From: Apostichopus japonicus
Lineage: Eukaryota > Echinodermata > Holothuroidea > Aspidochirotida > Stichopodidae
DNA length: 64,000 nucleotides
Reading direction: 5' to 3'
Assembly (NCBI RefSeq): GCF_037975245.1
Contig: NC_092578.1
Location: forward strand, 13,496,321-13,560,320
Within the stretch, counting starts at the first letter, position 1. Each line of letters opens with the position of its first letter. The position numbers and the translations under genes are program-made. The notes beneath the pieces were generated by a model, which was not told the DNA's origin, did no database searches, and saw only the letters and a program-made list of their open reading frames with translations. This document shows, in pieces, positions 53,027-64,000 of the stretch.

Positions 53027-53650
53027 CTTTAACAAGACATATAGGTAGTATACGACAAAATGAAGCCCCTCCTCACCATCACCCATCTAGTTCTCGGGGA
53101 AGCCCGGTACTACATACAACTCTGCATCCGTCGTGGTAGTCCCCTTATTTTACGCATAACACCATCATGGTCATAAAGTTTCATTCTCGATCTTCTGTGT
53201 TTTTCACGATTTTTCCGTGATACGTGGGATTTTTCCAGATATTTCCGAAACTTTATCTACAGTTTTCCGAGCTCTAAATGTTTTCTGGGCATCGACTCTT
53301 GAGTGGTGAGGTTCTGATGGGTCGGTTGATTTCTCACGATAGATCATTGGTCTAAATGTTTTTGAACCGCTGTAGTCTAATTCTGTTAAGCCATACGCCA
53401 AAATCTCAATCTATTTTCACGTCCAATTTCAAGCATGATGGGAACTAAAGTTTTAAACTTGTTTTTCGTTGATTACTTCGTTAATGTATGGATGATATCG
53501 ATCATATTAATGCTTTAACGTCATTAGGTTGAGCAAGTTTCAAATTTATAAAAAAAAACGGAGAAAAACTTGAATAATTTGGATTTTCTTTTTCTAATAT
53601 TAAGTAAAAAGTGTCTGGCAGACGATATGTTGAGGATCGGATCAAATTTT

Positions 53651-53722
53651 CCCGCTCATTAACTTTCCGTTGATGACAAAGAAATTGCCGCTCATTAACC
53701 TTCCGTTGATGACAAAGAAAAT
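53651..53722. repeat. 37-bp direct duplication
   Basis: CCGCTCATTAACTTTCCG and CCGCTCATTAACCTTCCG each continue TTGATGACAAAGAAA, one directly after the other. Confidence 0.85.
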
Positions 53723-54384
53723 CCAATATAGAAGGTTACTCATAATTTCATCAATTGTGGTCTTACCTTGAACAATAAAAGTGCATCTGAAATGGATTTC
53801 CAAACTTGTTAAAAAAAAACTATAAAACAATAAAAATAAAATAAATCAAACAAATTTGTAAATTGGAAAGCTACCCGACGTAAAGTGTAAATTAAAAGCC
53901 ATTTGGCTTCTTCCACATGCATATTTGGCTGCTAAGTGTCTTTAAATGACTGTCTTAAAATTAAAGCAAGTTGAAGTTAGATTGCTGGTCAACCACCCAG
54001 AAGTATACTTAGAAACCCTTTGCACGGCGTATCACCATATCCTGTATGTTAAGAGACGGATGACGCACCCATCGACAATGGGTTTATTTGAACGCGCTTT
54101 GTGTGCCAGATTCAACACACAATATATTTGCCAGATGCTGTGGCATCCTGTACTGTATAGGTCAGTGTATATAAGGTCAATTTAGACAATATCCAGCCAA
54201 CTAAAAAGCTTATTGGTCAAGAATAAAAAACGAAACAAACATTGAGTTATAAGTGTACGATATTAATTTTGTCGTGACCTTTTACCTATGCTTATATGTG
54301 CCATTGGTTGTATTTGTATATAGCAATATTAATTTATGACCCCACAAAGTGGCCCTAAAAAAGGTAATAGACGAGGTTCATTCA

Positions 54385-54500
54385 TTAAAGTGACTGGATT
54401 ATGTAGTCTATCACATAATGTCATTTCCGCAGATGCGACATACAACACTATGGGACAGCAAATGACTATTTATGGCCTTAAATTCCATTAATGTGTTACA
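54385..54500. repeat. Dispersed GACTATRTAGTC repeat, copy 3
   Basis: GTGACTGGATTATGTAGTCT, followed by TTTATGGCCTTAAATT. Relates to copies at 34361 and 49411. Confidence 0.45.
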
Positions 54501-55890
54501 TAATTGACATGTCAAAAACAGATGAGTTAAACGTCATCTAATGATGATCTTTTGCTTCTCAAAAGAAAAAGAAAAGAAGAACATGTTTTGGTGGATTGAT
54601 TAGAATTAATATTGCTATGTAGAATGTATTAAATTCTTTTCATGTGCAATACTCAAACAAACTCAAACGTGCATGCTTTTTATTTTTCATACTCATTTAT
54701 ATTGTATTTTATTCTGCATTTTTACTTCATATTTTGTGTCATATATATATATATATATATTTTTTTGCTGTTACATAGCGTTTTAGAGCACTTTTGTGGA
54801 TTTTACGCTTTATAAAATATATTATTATTATTATTATGTATAAAGCAATACATTGACATTAACATTAACTTTGAGGTCCGCACTGTTGAGGCCGACGTCA
54901 TCGTCACTATAAACTTTAAAGGTGCATTCCAAGGATTAAGCATAAAGGTGAATACCTAGGAAACCACTGGTAGTTTGGTAATAGTACTATACCACTCAAA
55001 TTTTACTTTCTTTCTTGGACTAAAATTCTGTCTTAAGTCATCCTTTAATTACTGCAACTTATGTCGACGGGGCGTATATCTATAGTTAGATCAAATAGTC
55101 TGTCAATTTTGTACGTGTTTTCTCGCACTTTTGAGTCAATTGCTTGTCTCCCTTTCAAAGTTTAAAAATTCCCAAATGAGTGCCTTTCCGAAAGCTGCCA
55201 AAGTGACCTGGCATCTACCATTGCAAATGAAAATGATAAATCAATTTTAACTTGCCCTATAAAACAAAACTGCCTTTTCCCCTTTTGATCCTTATCTGAA
55301 AACTCTGACTAACATATTTATGTACCTATATAAGCTTAGCCTATACTTTGCATGTACGAACTGGCCATGCACTATTAATTATACTTATCCTAATGTGTAA
55401 TCGCGCATATAAAATGTAGGTTTATATGCCGGTACGTAAGATTGTGTTAATGTAATATGATGTAAGCTATATGACAGGTCACGGTACGTTAAGATCGATA
55501 ATGTATAACACGCAAGAAATTTCTACTTTTTTATCGTCATTTTTTCTTTCAAATTAAATCTAAGAGAAACTTAACACCGCGAGATCTAGGACTCCAGCTT
55601 TCATATGTGGGCAATTGAAAGAAGTTCATCCTGTCTAAAAATAAATCAGAAAGTTTCCCCTAAATTCCCGATAGGGGTAGGACACATCCAGTTTCATTCC
55701 CAGGTGTTATAACGATAAGCTTGTTACAGGTCAGAGGAAACGTTTTGTATCGTTGAGTGGAAACTGCGCATGCGCGTGTGGTATAGTCTTTTACGTGAAG
55801 GAAAAGTTATGCACAAGCAAACACACATCACAACAGTATCATCTACATACCTCACGGGAAGCTAAAGCCCAGAGTTTACCACAAATATTA

Positions 55891-56545
55891 CGTTCATTTC
55901 ATAATTTCAAAATTCCTGAAGTAATTTTTGTTTCAATTTTTGTCCACTTTTTTTTATAATCCACAAATATCGTCAATTTTCTTTACTTTGGATTTTTTGG
56001 CAAACTTCCAAATGTTTTTGGCGACCCCCCCCCCCCCAAAAAAAACCTGGGTTTCGTCACCCTCTATTAAGATAACATTATGAAACGGGAAAACCCGATG
56101 CGTTATCTCTTTGGTGGTAAACCATAATTTTGTGATCTTTCACTCTTAAAAATGTCTGTTCAGATATGATCGGAAAAGTGTCAAATTTAAACAGTTTGCC
56201 TGATCACAAGGGCACCGAACAGAATCTGATCAACTTGATCAGAAAATTCTTTCCAAAAACAATGACAAGGAATGAAACATTATGTTCATTTCATACTTTC
56301 CAATTCCTGAAGTAATTTTGTTTCAATTTATGTCCACTTTTTTTTTTATAATCCACAAATGTCGACAATTTCCTTTTCTTTGGATTTTTTGGCAAACTTC
56401 CAAATGTCTTTGTGCGCCCCCTCCCCCCACAAAAAAAAACAAACTTTGGTTGCGACACCCTCTAATAAGATAACATTATAAAGCGGGAGAAACCCGATGT
56501 GTTATCTCTTTGGTGCATGGTAAACCATGATTTGTGATCATATAT
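55891..56545. repeat. Duplication of a ~250-bp unit
   Basis: Copy 1, about 55891-56145, and copy 2, about 56283-56545, share GTTCATTTCATA, CCTGAAGTAATTTT, TGGATTTTTTGGCAAACTTC and AAGATAACATTAT in order, ending with GTTATCTCTTTGGTG. Start-to-start spacing is about 391 bp, with about 140 bp of unrelated DNA between the copies. Confidence 0.85.
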
Positions 56546-56900
56546 ATAATGTAGTATGAAGTTTTTGTACCGGTTCCACATGAACATGTTATCGCAATCT
56601 CAATTTCATTAAAACTTAATGCAATATCCAAAGTTGCCAAACGAGAAATGTATTTTGTAAAAGTATATGCCATACTCTTAACATTGAAGTTGGAAGTTTT
56701 GGGAGAAAAATAATATATACATACGCTACAGTACACACGTACGTACAGAAGAATGAAACAACAGTAAGATTGAGGTAATATATCTAATCAATAAACGTAT
56801 CACGCTGCAACTGCATGCTCCCCTCCTCCCCTTCCCCCTTCCCCCTTGCCTCGGGAATTATCCGTTTGAATTGACACATGCTCTCTCATGACTCTTGTAG

Positions 56901-57050
56901 GTTCTTGACTTCAACGTGAAAATGCCCGTGAACGATCTGACTCGACTTGTGTCTCCAATACTGGCTGATTGGAATATTGTAAACGTCCAAAATCCTGAGC
57001 TGATCTACTGTCAAAACTGCAAGAAACTTCACGGAATATCTTCATACTAG
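56901..57050 (+). CDS. Candidate terminal exon, unknown protein
   Basis: A C/T-rich tract ending CTCTTGTAG at 56900 could be an acceptor. The frame VLDFNVKMPVNDLTRL through PELIYCQNCKKLHGISSY ends at TAG 57048-57050. It is 49 codons and contains a CxxC pair. No partner exon was found upstream, and a frame this long can occur by chance. Confidence 0.25.
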   Translation, partial: VLDFNVKMPVNDLTRLVSPILADWNIVNVQNPELIYCQNCKKLHGISSY

Positions 57051-58114
57051 TAGATATGTTATGGAAACTCATCAACATATTATTATCTTCGATTCCATTA
57101 GTAACTTTCCTTTATTAATTTCGTTTCCCTCTTTGCGACGGAGAGTTGAAGAGCACGTCCGTATTGACGCGAGCCGAACGAACAAAACTGCTGTTAACGA
57201 AAGACTAAGTTTTGCACGTTGGGCTCGTTCCAACCATAGTGCCTACAATGGTAGGATGTAGTCCTATCCACCTTCATGGATTAACAATTCCGGGACGCCG
57301 ACATCTAAGCGTTGATCGTTTGGCATGGTCAGCAATGTCGGAAACTAAAAACATGTAGAGGAAAGAGAGAGATAGAGAAGAGAGGAAAATAAAAACAGTT
57401 CTTGATTATGTTTATTGCGAACAAACCTGTATAGTGTTTATCGAAGTTTCTTACCGTGTTCTCGATATAGTTTGGTTAACACACTACTCACAAACAAGTT
57501 TGATTAAGCCACCGTCCGGGAATGTTAGTGAAAGTATGAGCTCTATATGAGGAAGTAGTTCGAATATGTTTGTATGAAACTTTCCCTCCCACCACTTTCT
57601 CCCTCTCACAACATCAGGCGGCGGCTGCTGCTTTATTCGATACAGTCCAATGACATACTCAAGGACAACCTAGACAGAATTATATAGTTCTCACGTAGTC
57701 CATCAGTGTTACCCCCAAAATATGCTAGAATTGTCAGAGAATGTTCAGCCATGCTGATTTTTAACAACTGTTAAACACTGTTAAATTAGGTTTAAACTAT
57801 ATATGACATATTTAATTGACTATTTTAGCAATCCTAAATGACCAAAATCAATCACTTGGAGGCTCAGAGCTCCAAAGAAACGTATTTTTGAAAACTTCTA
57901 GCTTGTTAAAATTTGGAGCCAATACTGATGATATTGGAATAGAACAACCACAACAATACCTTATACCTAACTTGATCAAGATATTTACGTAGATCACTCA
58001 CAAGTTTAGTGTAATTCCAAATGTGGTCTGGACATAGACGTATTGGTTGCAGGCTAGTAACCTACGTTTGGCTACATCATTTTCCTCCTATAGTCTAGAT
58101 ATAATTGTCTTAAT
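57051..58114. other. Intergenic region, nothing recognised
   Basis: A 66-codon frame at 57061-57261 contains an Arg-rich segment but has no start, splice or homology support. A short GA-rich run lies near 57360-57390. Confidence 0.5.
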
Positions 58115-58935
58115 ATACCTTACATCATTTCCCATCTATAGCCTTCATGAACCCCCCATCTACAACCTACATTCATTTCCTATCTATAACCTACATGCAT
58201 TTCCTATCTATAGCCTACATACATTTCCTATATATAACCTATAGTAACCTATCCAATCTATAACCTACATATATATCCCATCTATAGCCGACATACATTT
58301 CCTATGCAGCCTACATACATTTCCTATCTACAGCCTACATACATGTCCTATCTATACCCAACATACATATCCCATTTATAGTCTTCATACATTCCCCATC
58401 TATAGCCTACAATTATCCCATCTATACCTACATAGATTCCTCGATCTATAGCCTACATAATTATATCCCATCTATAGCCTACATACATATCCCATCTATA
58501 GCCTACATACATATCCCGTCTATAGCCTACATATAGATTCCCCGATACATAGCCTACATACGTTCCCTATCTATATAGCCTACATACATATCCCATATAT
58601 AGCCAACATATATCCCGTCTATAGCCTACATAGATTGCCCGATCTATAGCCTACAAAATATTCCCATCTATAGTCTACATACTGCATCTTTAGCCTACAT
58701 ACATATCTAATCTATAGCATACATATATATCCCGTCTATAGCCTACATAGATTCCCGGATATATAGCCTACATACGTTCCCTATCTATATAGCCTACATA
58801 CATATCCCATATATAGCCTACATATATCCGGTCTATAGCCTACATAGATTGCCCGATCTATAGCCTACAAAAAATTCCCATCTACAGTCTGCATGCACTT
58901 TCCATCTTTAGCCTACATAATTTCATATCTACAGC
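58115..58935. repeat. ~24-bp minisatellite array
   Basis: Some 30 or more imperfect copies of CCTACATACATATCCCATCT plus ATAG. Longer variants such as CTACATAGATTCCCGAT alternate with the standard unit, and one block (about 58535-58680) recurs at about 58740-58890, suggesting a larger-scale duplication. Confidence 0.92.
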
Positions 58936-60815
58936 CGACATAATGATGCATGCTGAATTGTCGATTCCTGTGGCCTACACAATGATGGTAAAAGTTATAA
59001 TATGTCCATTACTGTCCATCAATGTCCATTACTTTTATAGTCAGCAGAGTTGGACTGCAAATACATGGACCAAAGATTCTCACCATACAGAAAATAATGC
59101 ATAGATATTCTTCATTGAATAAAGCCTGTTTACTTTCATTACATCTTCTGAGTATATACATGTTATCATTTACGTGATCTTTCTCACGTAATCCGTCTAT
59201 AATGAGAATCCATTCAAACAAGTACACAAAATACTCGAGATATCCTGTAGCTCATTAATGGAAACTGAGAGAACAAATATGTTTCTATTCCATTTTATTG
59301 ACAAAAATACTCTCACCAGTATAAAGGGTATCTACTTCATTTAACTCCACATTATTGTTCCCATTTTAGTTTGGAAGTGTTATACTTGGTTCACGAAACC
59401 AGGATGCACCTTACATACTCTTAAAGAAAGAGCTACTATATCGAAGATACGTGTTCAACCAAGAACAAGAACAACAGCAACGTCAAATTCAGAAAATAAA
59501 GTTGGAAACACAAATGCAAAGTTGAAAATGTCCTTTTTGTTGAAAAATGAAGCAAAATGTCATTAGAAAGTGCCTTTTGTTTAAAAGTGAAACAAAAAAG
59601 TAAGTTATTGAAAAGTGCTGTTTGTAATAGTATTATATAAATTTATTAAAATATGACATTATTATAATAAACATTCAAATACTTGCATTTGTGGTACAGA
59701 GTGCACAAAGGGTCAATTTTGTGGAAGCGATTTGAGGCGATTTTTCTAGTGTGAAAGTAACATGTCCCACTGCCCTCAAAGTTTGTGCACCCTCCTACCC
59801 CCTCCCCTCCAGCCAATTGAACCCTTTTCGTATTCTGTCTGAAGCACCTAAAAATAATGTAACCGAAGTCTTGGTCAAAACAAGAATGTAAAAATAATTA
59901 TACGAAGACCCAATCAAGTTGAAATATCCAAACGACAGTAATCAATAAGTCCCCTGAGTTGAACCATTTCATCTCCCAGACACTTTTACATATACAAAGA
60001 GAACAAACCACAAGCTTAAAAAAAAAAACTAAAAAAAAAAACGTTTCGACCTGTTTAATAAAACTTTCAAATGAAACTTGGCTGCATATATAGTCAAATT
60101 GTATTTTAGTAGCAAATAAATTTAAACTGAAATCGGCTCAAAAAGCTGTCGAATCAGAATTAAAATGCCTTTAGATAATGACAGAAACTGATAACATTGC
60201 TAAGTAACCGAAAAAAACATACGAGATAACGAAATGTTTATCGATACTAAGCCTTCTGATATTTAATGTCATGGGAAATTCCCCAATATATTCCGCCTAA
60301 CTTTAATTACATTTTGTTTCCAGGAAGTTAATCTATCCTTCGAATTCGAGCTCAAGTTAATCAATTTCGTAGAAGCTGTTGGTTAAATGTAAATCGATTG
60401 TCTTTTATTAATTGTCTACGCTCAGAATTGATCGCATGTGTCAAATTCCATGAAGTGTGTGTACTTGTCATCACATGGTTATATAACTAGTCGACCTCTG
60501 CCAAACAACGAGAAAAGAACAGAAACTACCAAAATATCCACCTCCCTCTTCCCAGTCACAATCCATCTTCTCTCAAAAGAGAGAGAGACAAAAATCAAAC
60601 AAAACAAACCACTTTATAGAGACGTTGCCATGATACAGCTGCAACGGTGATGTTTCCATAATGTGTGTCATAGATCCTAAAAGTTTAGCCACCGTATCAA
60701 CAAAATATAAACTGTAAAACTACATATACATTGGTTCATGGCACATGCAAGCATCCATAACATATTCTGTGCCTTCCCACCAAAGTTATCTTGTTAAATC
60801 TTGCCGCTGCTCAGG
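58936..60815. other. Intergenic region, nothing recognised
   Basis: AT-rich with A-runs near 60021-60043. No gene or element supported. Confidence 0.55.
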
Positions 60816-61177
60816 CAGGGGCGTATCCAAGGGGGGGGGGTGCAACAGGCGCGCGCCCCCCCCTATTGGCCGTCACCAAAAAAAAAAAAATGTTTAGCAA
60901 AAAAAAATAAAAAAATTGATGACGACCTTTAAGTGAGATGTCGGTGATCGCTCAACCCCCCCCCCCCCCTCCCGTATGCTTTATTTTTTGTTTGCCAAAA
61001 AAAGGTTCTGGCGAAGTTCGGCGGCATAATAATTTTAGAAATATAGATGGTAATTGTGTTTGTATTATCACTATAAACACTAAGTGACATGCCAGCCATA
61101 CTAAATTGTGCATTTTGTTTCCATATTTACTGGAAATGTTGCTTATTATTAAGGTCGAAAAATGGATCACATATGGC

Positions 61178-62020
61178 CATGGGCGGCGATCCCGGGGGGG
61201 GGGGAGGGGGGATATATCCCCCCATGAAAATGGGTGGAGGGGATGTAATACACCATATCCCCCACCAAATGCCAGGGATAAGAATATTTTCATGCCTACA
61301 TTTATGCATCATCGTTAATGTACGGCTCTTTTTTAGCTTCATTTCTCGCCTACCATAAACGCAGTGCGATCTTTTCAAATAAAGCGTCTTTATAAAGCAA
61401 GAATAGTTGGCTGTAGGCTTCATTGGCCCTATAACAACAAAATGTATTATTGCGCCCACGGTATTGATATAGTACATATATGCACCCTCATAGTATTCAT
61501 ATAGGCCCTATAGTAGGCCTACACACGTACATGTTCCCTCGAACAGCTGAGAATCTCATGTTACCAGGGTAATGCTTAATACACGTTTCACCTGGATGCC
61601 CTAGCAATCGGTACCTAGGAATGTAACTATGTGTAATTGTGTATTGCATGTGTATAGGCCTATAATAGCCTGCATGAAGCCATTTTCTTCATCGAATAAT
61701 ATAAAAGAGCTCTCGAACATTCTAACGTTGCGCCTGAAACAAGATTGACAGGGGCAATTTTCCCAAAATAACACCCGAAATTAAAAAAAAGGTATTTTGG
61801 ATCCTGATTATGAGATATTTCGGACATGACATCCCTATTTTAAAGTTGGGTATATGCCGCTTGGAAACCTCGGGAAGTGCCGTTTCCGGCCATCTAGAGG
61901 GTTTGTTAATCCCAAAATTTTATTGTACGCTTCGCGCCAACTCATGGTGGCGCTACGCTTAGATAGTCAACAAGGTCATATCCCCCCCCCCCCACTCGGA
62001 AGTACGGATCGCCGCCCATG
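61178..62020. mobile_element. hAT-like element nested in E3, perfect 8-bp TSD
   Basis: Left end CATGGGCGGCGATC and right end GATCGCCGCCCATG are perfect 14-bp inverted repeats. CATATGGC is duplicated at 61170-61177 and 62021-62028. Same end type as the left end of H1. It carries one inverted core module at 61881-61967. 843 bp, non-coding. Confidence 0.95.
61881..61967 (-). repeat. Shared core module, copy j
   Basis: Reverse orientation, CGTTTCCGGCCATCTAGAGG to TGGCGCTACGCTTAGATAG, about 17 kb from the main nest. Confidence 0.8.
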
Positions 62021-62165
62021 CATATGGCACCATTTTGCACTTCAGCCCTTCATCGAAAGCAAAAATTGTCCACCCCTCCCCTTAGACCCATCCCCCAGGA
62101 CGGCGATCATTCATGCCTGACGCCCCCCCCTATTGGAAAATCCTGGATACGCCCCTGTCAGGCAA

Positions 62166-64000
62166 CCATAAAGCATACTTATTGTTTAGTTACAACATTA
62201 GAGACTGGATTTGGTTTGTTTGCAATGGGCATTTTCGACAACGGTCTAGCAATTTGACTGGGATGGACGGTCAAAAACAAATGCTTGTAGATAATGTATG
62301 AAGGACATTAAATAACGTCTGCTGTGTTTAAAGGTACTTATAGCGTACCGTACTTCTTTTTATCGATGTATCCGTCCTCCGTTGCAGAAAGACAAATTAG
62401 TGTGGAACATATTCCTCTCAAGCTTTGTTTTGTACTTAGTTCTTATTGTGAATGTTTATTTTTGTTAAAAAATCACCAAATCTGATTACTTCACTATACG
62501 TCGTATTAGTTACGTGGTGGCCTTTGTAAACCAGAGACCTACGAAACTGGTGTAACGGGATATGCCGTGTATTCCATGACATCGCGAAATAATATATGTG
62601 TATACATATAGTTCGATGTATGAAACAGTTTTTACGGATGCATCGCATAATGTTGTTATGCTTGGAGTCTTTACATGCTTTGCTCTTGGCAGAAAAAGAC
62701 GTGAAAAGGGCTGCTGACAAAGTTGGCAACAAACTTGTCGCCGTTTTTCAATCTTTTGGATATACGATGGCCTTGCAACCTTAACCTGCCAATGGGTTTA
62801 AATTGAGATAACAAACGCCATCAAGGAAGTGTGAATCGTTTCAATAATGTATAGAGGTGATATAACGTATTGAGAGAACAAACTTCTTATATTTAAAAAG
62901 AGAGTAGAGCATTATTCTTCCTGCTCGATCAAAATGGTAACCACTTGGGAAAGTCCCCTAGAGAGGTCAAACTGTTTTCGTTTTTCGTTACTTTCAATAA
63001 CTTACCTTAATGAACTCGGAAGTAGTGAAGAGGATGTGGACCCTGGTAATGTCAAAGAGCATCAAATAATGACAAATGTTCGCAATTGCGTGATATCAAT
63101 ATCTATGAGTCTTTTACTCATTAAATTACGGTCTGCAAAACATCGGTGTAAATTTTGAAGAAAAAAATAATAATAATTGTAACAGATATCCGTTGTGTTC
63201 ACAGCTGCATGCCTGAAATCGAACCTCATGTATAGAGAGGCAACATAGGTTTCATGACCGAAATATACTAGTTAAAGCATATCGGATTTAGAAAGCTAAA
63301 TACCCAAGTATTCAACGATATTTAAGTTTCATGATTGATTTTTGTCCCGCATCTTTTTTTTTTAAAAGATTGTGATTGTTGGATGGAACGTTTAGTATAT
63401 TAAAAATACCATTACAATTATGTAAACAAAAGTATTTTAATTACGAACAGAAATAAATCATTAAAAAAATAATGAAACCAGTATTTCTCGAACATCTGTG
63501 AAAACGATTGTTGACAATGATAACATTCATTAAAAGAGTTTGGTAATGGTAAATTTTCACTTTAATCAAATGATAAATATAATTTTTTTCTTTCTTCCAC
63601 CCCCTCCCCTGAAACCTTCATTGGACGCCAAGTACTTTTTGCTGATCATTTTCTGTACAGTTATTGTTGTCGTTAATAGTTTAGACTTGAATCCAATCCA
63701 TCGCATGATGTAACCCGAGATTTGTTAGCTCATTGATATATTGCTGAAATATTAGCCACGAGTTCTCAAACTCGTTGTTTTTATAAAATTTGTTTTGTCT
63801 CTGTAAATATCAACAAGATGGACTTTGTTCAAAGACAATATTGTTATCAATCACAGTAGACAATGCAATCAAGTTTCCTTATTGACTTCATAAATTAATG
63901 ATACAAGTAGAAACCATTTATGAACTATGCCGAATTGTTTCTCTTGTATTGTACCAGGTGTAGTGGTGTACACGGGATTTCAAAGGTATATCAGGCGGGG
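62166..64000. other. Right-hand region, no gene supported
   Basis: AT-rich. A possible 30-codon exon at 62693-62784 (after TGCTCTTGGCAG) is too short to call. No repeats of note. Confidence 0.5.

Larger units (their letters stand above)
60816..62157. mobile_element. Element E3, E-family relative with 5-bp TSD
   Basis: Left end CAGGGGCGTATCCAAGG and right end CCTGGATACGCCCCTG are inverted repeats related to those of E1 and E2. TCAGG is present immediately outside each end (60811-60815 and 62158-62162), consistent with a 5-bp duplication. A second element (61178-62020) is nested inside. No transposase. Confidence 0.8.

Noticed and set aside
62693-62784. Possible 30-codon terminal exon after TGCTCTTGGCAG
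   Set aside because: Too short and without an upstream partner.

Overview
This is eukaryotic, AT-rich genomic DNA dominated by introns, microsatellites, minisatellites and short inverted-repeat transposons. Split genes with GT-AG introns, tRNA-derived SINE heads, frequent poly-G/poly-C runs and very long (AT)n arrays suggest a metazoan, most likely a marine invertebrate. An echinoderm such as a sea cucumber is my guess, but no marker in the window proves it. No bacterial operon, phage, CRISPR array or rRNA is present.

Two spliced genes can be rebuilt with consistent reading phase, both on the + strand. (1) Positions 5135-15198: five coding exons, 423 codons, giving a protein with about four ankyrin repeats and a C-terminal coiled coil; poly(A) signals lie near 15634. 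(2) Positions 31546-35253: three exons, 136 codons, giving a small secreted Ly6/uPAR-type three-finger protein with a signal peptide and ten cysteines in the mature part. Its introns are filled with simple repeats, including about 900 bp of uninterrupted GATA tetranucleotide. One weaker candidate terminal exon lies at 56901-57050.

The intergenic DNA is the most structured part. At 19.1-21.2 kb lies a 23-bp satellite with a 597-bp higher-order period, interrupted by a small element. At 22.3-24.7 kb is a long inverted repeat. At 36.6-45.5 kb, and again at 60.8-62.2 kb, lies a dense nest of non-autonomous, hAT-like elements. Five of these have perfect 8-bp target-site duplications (TSDs) that can be read directly. 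Families with different terminal repeats share one ~85-bp core module, seen nine times near-complete. A TTAA-flanked inverted-repeat element lies at 48.1-48.6 kb and a ~24-bp minisatellite at 58.1-58.9 kb. No transposase or reverse transcriptase reading frame was recognised, so the elements look mobilised in trans.

The two genes have no evident functional link. The remaining stretches look like ordinary non-coding DNA.
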